Made by a program: the position numbers and the translations under genes. The notes beneath the pieces are model-generated. The model saw only the letters and a program-made list of their open reading frames with translations. It was not told the DNA's origin and searched no databases. A stretch of DNA of 9,386 bases from Bacteroidales bacterium UBA3742 (GTDB taxonomy: Bacteria; Bacteroidota; Bacteroidia; Bacteroidales; Paludibacteraceae): contig DFGU01000089.1 of NCBI GenBank assembly GCA_002371785.1, positions 1-9,386 of the forward strand. The letters run 5' to 3'. This document shows, piece after piece, positions 1-5,602 of this stretch; within the stretch, counting starts at the first letter, position 1, and each line of letters opens with the position of its first letter.

Positions 1-872
1 CATTGCGACTTCTTGACATTCAGGGCTTGGGGATTGCATACATCGATTAGTCGTTCTACCGATCGACGCATCCATTCCTTATCTGAGCGATCCGACACAC
101 GGAAAAAGATGCGCATATACTCCTCCTTATAGTCTTCAATCTCGCTCATACGAATACCTCCCGGGTGATTCAAGAAGAGGATATACAAGGCTTTTACCTG
201 GGGCGTGAAATGGATTTCGATATCGTAATCCGGAATCAGTACTTGATAGGCATATGGCGTTATTACCAAGCGCCCGGGATAGGTAGAAGCACGTCTGAAG
301 GACGACTCCAGCCGATCAAAAAACGATTGGCCCTCTCCCTCATCCTCCGGACATGCAGCCGAATAATGGGCTTCACAGCGAGGCACAGGCGGTTCGTCCA
401 ATGCGGCTTCGCATTCTTCCGACATACAAAGGGTCTCGTAGTATCTCGCCTGTCGCAGAGGGCGTTCGTTGTATGTTCCGGTGTCTAATACATCATCCAA
501 GAGCTGCTGCAAGGTGCTGAAGTACTGCGCAAAGGCATCGTCTATTATAGCAGGATCAGACATTGACAGCGAGCCTCTCAGGAATGCATATGTTTCCTGG
601 GACGTATCATCTGCCGGGAGCAGGGCACTATATAGCGTCGCGTCCATACGGGGCGCAAAGAGCGGATTCTCTGCATCCAGACACACAATCCGGCAGGTCA
701 CCCAGTTGTTCTCCGATTGATTGATTCGTCGTTCGATATGCTCTATGCGCGAGCGAACAAGGTCATTCTGTTCTTGAGATAGCACTCCGGGCACGTAATA
801 TATCGTACCGTACTCCAGATCACGATACCTTTCGTCGGAGAAGAATTCTATGTTTTTTTCGATGTCTCGCAT
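1..872 (-). CDS. Conserved hypothetical protein, Bacteroidales type (3' end outside window)
   Basis: An open frame of 290 codons starts with ATG at 872-870 and reaches base 1 without a stop, so the C-terminus lies beyond the left edge. The start is well fixed: an in-frame TAA lies at 881-879, and a promoter fits about 27 nt upstream of the ATG. The product begins MRDIEKNIEFFSDERYRD and has no signal peptide or membrane segment, so it is probably cytosolic. The middle is acidic and low in recognisable motifs (residues 150-185 are rich in E, D, C and P). Residues 212-242 (LIPDYDIEIHFTP, then VKALYILFLNHPGGI), followed by a charged helical stretch to 290, resemble from memory a C-terminal segment found in many unannotated Bacteroidales proteins. 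I cannot name a function. The gene is transcribed away from gmd, so it is probably a separate unit. The coding call is good; the family assignment is only an impression. Confidence 0.8.
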   Translation of the reverse strand, partial: MRDIEKNIEFFSDERYRDLEYGTIYYVPGVLSQEQNDLVRSRIEHIERRINQSENNWVTCRIVCLDAENPLFAPRMDATLYSALLPADDTSQETYAFLRGSLSMSDPAIIDDAFAQYFSTLQQLLDDVLDTGTYNERPLRQARYYETLCMSEECEAALDEPPVPRCEAHYSAACPEDEGEGQSFFDRLESSFRRASTYPGRLVITPYAYQVLIPDYDIEIHFTPQVKALYILFLNHPGGIRMSEIEDYKEEYMRIFFRVSDRSDKEWMRRSVERLIDVCNPQALNVKKSQ

Positions 873-905
873 ACTGCATTATTCGTTTTGATGGATTATC
901 GAGCG

Positions 906-936
906 CAAAGGTACGAAAAAAAAAGCACATACGCAA
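906..936 (-). promoter_or_regulatory. Bacteroidetes-type promoter of the leftward hypothetical gene
   Basis: On the minus strand, TTG (936-934) is followed by a 20-bp spacer and then TACCTTTG (913-906). This fits the Bacteroidetes -33/-7 pattern (TTTG, 19-21 bp, TAnnTTTG). Transcription should begin near 899, leaving a leader of roughly 27 nt before the ATG at 872. The spacer holds a run of nine T on this strand (A on plus, 916-924). No Shine-Dalgarno site is visible, as is usual in this phylum. Confidence 0.7.
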
Positions 937-965
937 GCGCGGACGATATTTTTTCGGGCAAATGC

Positions 966-996
966 TTGCATATTTCAAATATTTGTTGTAATTTTG
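966..996 (+). promoter_or_regulatory. Bacteroidetes-type promoter of the gmd-fcl operon
   Basis: TTG (966-968), a 20-bp spacer (969-988) and TAATTTTG (989-996) match the Bacteroidetes -33/-7 consensus. Transcription should start near 1003, giving a leader of about 29 nt before gmd. The stretch 966-1000 is nearly identical to the promoter before rimP (4985-5019), with 31 of 35 positions the same. A short inverted repeat, ATGC-TT-GCAT (962-971), overlaps the -33 element. Confidence 0.75.
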
Positions 997-1031
997 CAGC
1001 CGGTTTTGTAATTTAGAATACATAGCGATAT

Positions 1032-2132
1032 ATGAAAACTGCGTTGATTACCGGTGTTACCGGACAAGATGGAAGTTACCTGGCAGAATTTCTGCTGGAT
1101 AAGGGGTATGACGTACATGGCATAATCCGCCGTAGTTCGGTGGACTACCGCGAACGAATCGCCCACCTGGAGGGAACACCGCATTTCCACCTGCATTATG
1201 CCGACATGGGCGACTCGATGTCGCTCGTCAAACTGGTGGGTAAGGTGCAGCCGGACGAGATCTACAACCTGGCCGCACAGAGCCATGTGCAGGTCAGCTT
1301 CGACGCCCCGGAGTTCACGGCCGACGTGGATGCTGTAGGCGTACTGCGCGTGCTGGAGGCGGTTCGTACGAACCATCTGGAGAAGACCTGCCGTATCTAC
1401 CAGGCTTCCACCTCCGAGTTGTATGGCAAGGTAGAGGAAGTGCCGCAGTCGGAGACTACGCCCTTCCATCCCTATAGCCCGTACGCCGTAGCTAAACTCT
1501 ACGGATATTGGATTATCAAGGAGTATCGTGAGGCATATGATATGTTCTGCTGCTCGGGTATCTTGTTCAACCACGAGAGTGAGCGCCGCGGCGAGACCTT
1601 CGTGACCCGCAAAATCACCCTGGCTGCTGCCCGTATCGCACATGGCATGCAGAAATGCCTGTACCTGGGCAACCTCGACAGCTTGCGCGACTGGGGGTAT
1701 GCCAAGGACTACGTAGAGTGTATGTGGCTCATCCTGCAGCATGAGACGCCGGAGGACTTCGTCATCGCTACGGGTGTTCAGCATACCGTACGTGAGTTCG
1801 CTACCTTGGCCTTCCACCATGCCGGCATCGAGCTGCGCTGGGAAGGCAAGGGCGTTGATGAGAAGGGTATTGTGGAGAAGATACTAAGTGACAAAATACA
1901 AGGTATCAAGGAGGGTGACGTAGTCGTACAGGTTAGCCCCGACTTCTACCGTCCTACCGACGTAGTCAACCTGCTGGGTGACCCTGGTAAGGCCAAGCGT
2001 GAACTGGGATGGAACCCGCAGACCACCAGCTTTGAGCAACTCGTTGAACTGATGGTTCGTCACGATATGCAGAAAGTCACCCGCGAGCACTTCAACGCCG
2101 CCGAATACCTCGAGAAAGGAATCGTAAAATAA
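1032..2132 (+). CDS. gmd: GDP-mannose 4,6-dehydratase
   Basis: Converts GDP-D-mannose to GDP-4-keto-6-deoxy-D-mannose with bound NADP(H), the first committed step to GDP-L-fucose; cytosolic. The 366-aa product has the usual family length and is an extended short-chain dehydrogenase. The Rossmann glycine motif GVTGQDG is at residues 8-14 and the NADP-binding RRSS at 33-36. The catalytic set is intact: Thr127 and Glu129 in the TSE motif, and Tyr151/Lys155 in YAVAK. NHESERRGETFVTRKIT, typical of this enzyme, lies at about 180-196, and the substrate-binding FYRPTDV lies near 306-312. An insert around residues 275-300 (KGVDEKGIVEKILSD and following) is, from memory, usual in Bacteroidetes versions. 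The ATG at 1032 sits about 29 nt after the predicted transcription start and has no Shine-Dalgarno site. The gene heads an operon with fcl, its pathway partner, 35 bp downstream. Confidence 0.97.
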   Translation: MKTALITGVTGQDGSYLAEFLLDKGYDVHGIIRRSSVDYRERIAHLEGTPHFHLHYADMGDSMSLVKLVGKVQPDEIYNLAAQSHVQVSFDAPEFTADVDAVGVLRVLEAVRTNHLEKTCRIYQASTSELYGKVEEVPQSETTPFHPYSPYAVAKLYGYWIIKEYREAYDMFCCSGILFNHESERRGETFVTRKITLAAARIAHGMQKCLYLGNLDSLRDWGYAKDYVECMWLILQHETPEDFVIATGVQHTVREFATLAFHHAGIELRWEGKGVDEKGIVEKILSDKIQGIKEGDVVVQVSPDFYRPTDVVNLLGDPGKAKRELGWNPQTTSFEQLVELMVRHDMQKVTREHFNAAEYLEKGIVK

Positions 2133-2165
2133 ATCACAAATCATAATTCATAAATCCTAAATCAG
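2131..2165 (+). repeat. Degenerate 7-bp tandem repeat filling the gmd-fcl spacer
   Basis: Five consecutive heptamers read AAATCAC, AAATCAT, AATTCAT, AAATCCT and AAATCAG (2131-2137, 2138-2144, 2145-2151, 2152-2158, 2159-2165). Against the consensus AAATCAT, 31 of 35 positions match. The array begins inside the gmd stop codon and ends two bases before the fcl ATG at 2168, so it makes up essentially the whole spacer and the fcl translation-initiation region. It contains no Shine-Dalgarno site. Confidence 0.75.
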
Positions 2166-2167
2166 AA

Positions 2168-3109
2168 ATGGAATTACATTCCAAGATATACGTCGCAGGC
2201 CATCGTGGCATGGTGGGATCGGCTATCGTGCGCGAACTGCAGCGACAGGGATATACCAATATCATTACCCGTACCCACAAGGAACTCGACCTGTGCCGTC
2301 AGGAGGCTGTCGAGCAGTTTTTCCAGCAGGAGAAGCCGGAGTACGTCTTTCTGGCAGCCGCCAAGGTGGGCGGCATCATTGCCAACGAGCGCCATCTGGC
2401 CGACTTCATGTACGACAACATGATCCTCGAGATGAACGTCATCCATGCCGCATGGCAGAACGGTGTCAAGAAACTGGAGTTCCTGGGATCCAGTTGTATC
2501 TATCCGCGTCTGGCGCCGCAACCGATGCCGGAGTCGTGTCTGCTGACGGGTGCGCTGGAGAAGACCAACGAGGCCTACGCCCTGGCTAAGATCAGCGGAC
2601 TCAAATACTGCGAGTTCCTAAACCGTCAGTACGGTACGGACTATATCTCCGTCATGCCGACCAACCTCTATGGCCCCAACGACAACTACCACCCCGAGCA
2701 CAGCCACGTGCTGCCGGCCCTGATACGCCGTTTCCACGAGGCCAAAGAGAGTGGGGCAGACCATGTTACCTGCTGGGGCGACGGCAGTCCGCTGCGTGAG
2801 TTCCTCTACGTGGATGACTTGGCCAACCTGTGCGTCTTCCTCATGAATAACTATAGCGGCAACGAGACCGTGAATGCCGGTACCGGTAAGGAACTCAGCA
2901 TCCGCCAGCTGACCGAGATGGTGGCTAAGGTAGTGGGCTACAAGGGACGCATCGAGTGGGATACCACGCGTCCAAACGGTACACCACGTAAGTTGCTGGA
3001 TGTGAGCAAGGCAACCGCGCTGGGCTGGACCTACCGCACCGAGCTGGAGGACGGAATACGATTAGCATATAAGGACTTCTTGGAGAACCCCATGCGGGCA
3101 GAAAGATGA
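2168..3109 (+). CDS. fcl: GDP-L-fucose synthase (GDP-4-keto-6-deoxy-D-mannose 3,5-epimerase/4-reductase)
   Basis: Epimerises and then reduces the Gmd product with NADPH to give GDP-L-fucose, the donor for fucosylated surface glycans; cytosolic. The 313-aa protein has the normal family length. The cofactor-binding GHRGMVG is at residues 11-17 and AAAKVGGI at 63-70. The catalytic residues follow the family pattern: Ser108/Ser109 and Cys110 in GSSCIYP, Tyr137 and Lys141 in the YxxxK motif, and His180 in HSHVLPALIRRF, which matches the epimerase acid/base histidine. EFLYVDDLA (about 215-223) and the N-A-G-T-G turn near 237-241 are also typical. The ATG at 2168 is supported by the intact N-terminal strand just before the glycine motif. 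The stop codon overlaps the next gene's start (ATGA at 3106-3109), suggesting translational coupling. Confidence 0.97.
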   Translation: MELHSKIYVAGHRGMVGSAIVRELQRQGYTNIITRTHKELDLCRQEAVEQFFQQEKPEYVFLAAAKVGGIIANERHLADFMYDNMILEMNVIHAAWQNGVKKLEFLGSSCIYPRLAPQPMPESCLLTGALEKTNEAYALAKISGLKYCEFLNRQYGTDYISVMPTNLYGPNDNYHPEHSHVLPALIRRFHEAKESGADHVTCWGDGSPLREFLYVDDLANLCVFLMNNYSGNETVNAGTGKELSIRQLTEMVAKVVGYKGRIEWDTTRPNGTPRKLLDVSKATALGWTYRTELEDGIRLAYKDFLENPMRAER

Positions 3110-4653
3110 GAAAAATATTTTTGTACATGGTGGCTATCGCCTGCCTGACCGCTTGCGGCAAAAGTGCGAAACTCCAACTAGATTACCTGCCCTGTCAGAC
3201 CGAGGTAGGCAAGGGTTGGGGATTTATCGACCAGGATGGTGAGGTGGTGCTCGACGGCCGCTTCCAGTCCCAACCGAGTGTCGTTTCCGACGGCCTGTTC
3301 ACCCTGCAGCAGGGCGATATGTATCAGCTCTACCGCCTGGACGGCGGCGAGGCACAACTGCTGCTCGACAGCCTGGCTATGGCCGGTACCCCCGCCTTTG
3401 GACGTGTACCGGTATGCAAAGAAGCCGGCAAGATAGCCGTGGTGGACAAGTCGGGCCAACCGGTATTCGTGCTCGATCAGTTCCAGGGTCAGGCCGTAGT
3501 GGGCTCTGCGCCGCAATATACTTACGGCTACCTCGAGATCGAGACGGTCAATAGTATGGGTATCCACCATTCGGCGCTCGTGGACCGCGACGGCGAGATG
3601 GTGCTGCCGCCTCACTATAGCGATCTGGTGGTGCTCAACGAAGACCTGATTTGGGTCATGCAGGAGACGGTGGACAATCGCGAGAACGACTCCACGTCCC
3701 AGGTGCGCCGCACCGCTTATTTCGTCGACCACAAAGGTATGATGCTCCACGACAAGCCGCACAACCTCACCAATCCCAAGCAGGTCATCGCCCGTTTTGG
3801 CGAGCAGCACGAACAACCTGCCCCAGCCAACGGATGGACCCGCATCGACTACGTGGACGGATTTGGCTACGTAGGCACACGCGAACTGAAGATGGCCATA
3901 CTGAATCCTAAGACCTGGGAAGCCGTCGGACAGACCGTACATACCATCGCATGGCTTCCGGCCGATGAACTGCAGATCACCAACGACACCTATGCCTACG
4001 ACCGCACGGCCAAGGAGGTGGTATCTGCTTATCAGCAGGGACTCCATAGCCGTGGACTGACTTTCCCCGTCACGGTGCCCTATATCACCTCTCTCGTCGA
4101 GACCCCGGCCGAGGAATACAACACATTCGCCACGTCGCATACCTACAGCTGGGAGGAACAGGATTTCCGCGTAGAAGCTATCGCACAGTTCGATACCACG
4201 CTCATCCGCCAGAAATATACCATCGAGCATACCGCTACCGAGGATATGTACGGTCAGCCGGTCGAGATAAACAAGCGCAAGGAAGATGGCTATGAGTACA
4301 ATCCCGAGTCCCATCTCATCTCGGTCGATCTGAGCTGCTTTGTTGATTCGGCGCATACCGAGATCGTCATGCAGAAAGTGACAAAACTGATGGGCCAGCA
4401 GTATAAAAAACGCGAAGCGCTGTACGTGGACGGACAGCAAGTCATTCGCCTCAGCGCCAAGCCGGGATGTATCTCGTTGCACATTGAGCGTGACCCCAAA
4501 GAGTTGGCTCGAGAGAAGGCCGAACAGCAGGCCCTGCTGGACTCCGCAACCCGGGTGGAGCAAGGCAAATACGATGCGGCCATCGATAGTGCTATGGCCG
4601 CAACCGACAAACAAGATTCAATCAATCAACTAAATAAATCGCAACAACAATGA
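3106..4653 (+). CDS. WG-repeat-containing lipoprotein
   Basis: The 515-aa product starts with a lipoprotein signal peptide: MRK, a hydrophobic stretch, and lipobox LTAC with the modified cysteine at residue 17. The residues after it (GKSAK) lack the acidic cluster described as a surface-export signal in Bacteroidetes lipoproteins, so a periplasm-facing anchor is more likely; this is inference. One clear WG repeat lies at 38-53 (WGFIDQDGEVVLDGRF). Weaker copies with the same [IV]-x-D-x-x-G pattern appear near 110-118 (AVVDKSGQP) and 157-166 (ALVDRDGEMV), consistent with a beta-rich repeat domain. The C-terminal 50 residues are charged, probably helical, and end in a Q/N/K/S-rich tail. The start overlaps the fcl stop by 4 nt and the end overlaps the next lipoprotein by 4 nt. 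WG proteins have no single known function; the link to fucose synthesis is only by position. Confidence 0.85.
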   Translation: MRKIFLYMVAIACLTACGKSAKLQLDYLPCQTEVGKGWGFIDQDGEVVLDGRFQSQPSVVSDGLFTLQQGDMYQLYRLDGGEAQLLLDSLAMAGTPAFGRVPVCKEAGKIAVVDKSGQPVFVLDQFQGQAVVGSAPQYTYGYLEIETVNSMGIHHSALVDRDGEMVLPPHYSDLVVLNEDLIWVMQETVDNRENDSTSQVRRTAYFVDHKGMMLHDKPHNLTNPKQVIARFGEQHEQPAPANGWTRIDYVDGFGYVGTRELKMAILNPKTWEAVGQTVHTIAWLPADELQITNDTYAYDRTAKEVVSAYQQGLHSRGLTFPVTVPYITSLVETPAEEYNTFATSHTYSWEEQDFRVEAIAQFDTTLIRQKYTIEHTATEDMYGQPVEINKRKEDGYEYNPESHLISVDLSCFVDSAHTEIVMQKVTKLMGQQYKKREALYVDGQQVIRLSAKPGCISLHIERDPKELAREKAEQQALLDSATRVEQGKYDAAIDSAMAATDKQDSINQLNKSQQQ

Positions 4654-4931
4654 GAAAACAATGGCTGTGGGCACTGCCAATGCTGATGCTCTTGGCAATG
4701 CCGTCTTGTGGAGGCAAGACCGCACAAGAGGAAAACGTAGCACCCGGTATGGAGGAAGAAGCTCCTATCGTTACCGAGAGTGAAAAAGAAGATATGCTCG
4801 ATTTCGAGGAAACCGAGGCAGAGTATAACGAAGCCAAGCAAACCCTGGAGAAAGCACAGCCCGAGATAGATGCTGCGCTGCAGAATCAGGAACTGGAAAA
4901 AGAGCTGGAAGCTGCAAAAGAAGGCCTATAA
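4650..4931 (+). CDS. Small acidic lipoprotein with coiled-coil-like C-terminus
   Basis: The 93-aa protein has a typical exported N-terminus (MRKQWLWALPMLMLLAM) ending in PSC, with Cys20 the likely lipidated residue. The lipobox is weak (MPSC, without the usual Leu at -3). After GGK the mature part is strongly acidic, with EE clusters at about 27-28 and 36-38 (QEENV and GMEEEAP). From about residue 50 it is E/A/L/K-rich with heptad-like spacing, suggesting one long helix or coiled coil. Its ATG overlaps the stop of the WG lipoprotein by 4 nt (ATGA at 4650-4653), so the two are probably made together and may act together. I do not recognise a family. It is the last gene of the gmd cluster; the next gene has its own promoter. 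Confidence 0.75.
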   Translation: MRKQWLWALPMLMLLAMPSCGGKTAQEENVAPGMEEEAPIVTESEKEDMLDFEETEAEYNEAKQTLEKAQPEIDAALQNQELEKELEAAKEGL

Positions 4932-4959
4932 TCGCGTAAAATAGCAAAAAATAACGCGA
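4932..4959. repeat. Inverted repeat just after the small lipoprotein gene
   Basis: TCGCGT (4932-4937) and ACGCGA (4954-4959) are exact reverse complements separated by 16 A-rich bases, starting at the base right after the TAA stop. The stem is only 6 bp, the loop is long and no T-run follows, so it is not a normal intrinsic terminator. It could still be a weak 3'-end structure for the operon mRNA. Confidence 0.35.
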
Positions 4960-4973
4960 AATGCAAAAAAAGT

Positions 4974-4990
4974 ATGCAATATATTTGCAT
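4974..4990. repeat. Inverted repeat overlapping the rimP -33 element
   Basis: ATGCAA (4974-4979) and TTGCAT (4985-4990) are exact reverse complements around TATAT. The right arm covers the -33 TTTG of the rimP promoter. This position would suit an operator, but the region is very AT-rich and the gmd promoter has only a shorter related version (ATGC-TT-GCAT, 962-971). Confidence 0.4.
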
Positions 4991-5015
4991 ATATCAAATA
5001 TTTTGCGTAATTTTG
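4984..5015 (+). promoter_or_regulatory. Bacteroidetes-type promoter of the rimP-nusA-infB operon
   Basis: TTTG (4984-4987), a 20-bp spacer (4988-5007) and TAATTTTG (5008-5015) are a full match to the Bacteroidetes -33/-7 consensus. The predicted start is near 5022, giving a leader of about 55 nt. The 35 bp from 4985 agree with the gmd promoter at all but four positions, including most of the spacer (TCAAATATTT) and the GCAGC just after the -7 box. Confidence 0.8.
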
Positions 5016-5024
5016 CAGCGTGAA

Positions 5025-5069
5025 ATGAACGAGGGGACCCGAAAAGGTCTCCTCGCTCGCTTAAATTAG
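5025..5069 (+). other. Possible 14-codon upstream ORF in the rimP leader
   Basis: ATG at 5025 opens a frame encoding MNEGTRKGLLARLN and closes with TAG at 5067-5069, seven bases before the rimP ATG. It begins about 3 nt after the predicted transcription start, spans the whole leader hairpin, and its stop overlaps the AGGA that would serve as the rimP Shine-Dalgarno site. It may be chance: it has no Shine-Dalgarno site of its own and is very short. If translated, it would couple ribosome passage to hairpin opening and rimP initiation. Confidence 0.25.
5030..5055 (+). promoter_or_regulatory. Stable hairpin in the rimP operon leader
   Basis: CGAGGGGACC (5030-5039) pairs with GGTCTCCTCG (5046-5055) to form a 10-bp stem with one G-U pair and loop CGAAAA. 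It starts about 8 nt after the predicted transcription start and ends 21 nt before the rimP ATG. No T-run follows (CTCGCTTAAATTAGG), so it is not an ordinary terminator. An mRNA-stability, attenuation or autoregulatory element is plausible because the operon encodes NusA, RimP and IF2; that role is inference. Confidence 0.6.
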
Positions 5070-5071
5070 GA
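5068..5071 (+). promoter_or_regulatory. Shine-Dalgarno-like site of rimP
   Basis: AGGA at 5068-5071 lies 5 nt before the ATG at 5077. It is notable because no other gene start in this window shows a comparable site. It supports the chosen rimP start. Confidence 0.45.
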
Positions 5072-5076
5072 ACTAT

Positions 5077-5541
5077 ATGATTGTATTAGACCAACTGAAA
5101 GAATGGATCTCGGACTTCCTCCGGGAGACCGATTATGAGCTGATCACGCTGGAGATGTCGCCTGAGAATGACATACTGGTAGAGGTAGATCGCCTGGAGG
5201 GCGTGGACGTGGATTTCTGCGAGAAGTTGAATCGCTTCCTCGTAGAGAAATTAGAAGCCAACGCCAACGTCGACTACTCCCTGGAGGTCGGAAGCGTCAG
5301 CCTGACCGATCCGTTCCGGACCCGGATGCAGTATCTTAAGAACCTGGGCCACGACGTAGAGGTGCTGGTGGATGGCAAGAAAGTGCATGGCCAGCTGGTC
5401 AGCGTCGACGAGGACACCTTCTCGGTGGATGTAGAGGAACGCGTAGCCGTCGAGGGCAAGAAGCGCAAAGAGCTGCAAGTCCATACCTACACCTGGCGCT
5501 ACGACGAACCGAAGTACGTACGCTACGATCTGAAATTCTAG
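5077..5541 (+). CDS. rimP: Ribosome maturation factor RimP
   Basis: Cytosolic factor that binds the maturing 30S subunit and helps its late assembly. The 154-aa length is normal for the family. Residues 1 to about 80 form the N-terminal alpha/beta domain, with the family pattern of an acidic strand (DILVEVDRLEGVDVDFCEKLNRFL) followed by LEVGSVSLTDPF. The C-terminal Sm/SH3-like barrel starts near residue 85 (NLGHDVEVLVDGKKVHGQL). A basic EGKKRKEL segment lies near 125-132. The start is supported by AGGA 5 nt upstream and by the leader. It is the first gene of the widely conserved rimP-nusA-infB operon, which also supports the identification. The sequence from 5535 to 5573, overlapping the stop codon, is a cluster of CTAG repeats. 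Confidence 0.96.
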   Translation: MIVLDQLKEWISDFLRETDYELITLEMSPENDILVEVDRLEGVDVDFCEKLNRFLVEKLEANANVDYSLEVGSVSLTDPFRTRMQYLKNLGHDVEVLVDGKKVHGQLVSVDEDTFSVDVEERVAVEGKKRKELQVHTYTWRYDEPKYVRYDLKF

Positions 5542-5573
5542 TCTAGAGATTCTAGAAAATCCAGTACAACTAG
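5535..5573. repeat. CTAG-rich repeat cluster across the rimP stop and rimP-nusA spacer
   Basis: CTAG occurs four times in 36 bp (5538, 5543, 5552, 5570). Two are inside TCTAGA palindromes (5542-5547 and 5551-5556). ATTCTAG occurs twice, 14 bp apart (5535-5541 and 5549-5555), and TTCTAG/CTAGAA (5536-5541 and 5552-5557) form inverted arms. The first copy supplies the rimP TAG stop codon. A small hairpin is possible, but there is no terminator tail. Confidence 0.55.
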
Positions 5574-5602
5574 AAAACTATTAAAAATCTTATATACAAA
5601 AA

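Noticed and set aside
165..720. Two plus-strand frames (165-488 and 469-720)
   Set aside because: They lie opposite the continuous 290-codon minus-strand gene, which has a promoter and a stop-bounded start. Their products look like out-of-frame translation.
975..1820. Antisense frame (281 codons) over gmd and its promoter
   Set aside because: It would end inside the gmd promoter region and lies opposite a fully conserved enzyme; no family features are seen.
3178..4614. Long antisense frame (478 codons) opposite the WG lipoprotein gene
   Set aside because: It mirrors almost the whole sense gene, which has a signal peptide, a WG motif and operon overlaps. The antisense product has no recognisable motif or promoter; such frames arise from biased codon use.
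4932..4959. Inverted repeat as an intrinsic terminator
   Set aside because: A 6-bp stem with a 16-base loop and no T-run does not meet the usual criteria; kept only as a repeat.
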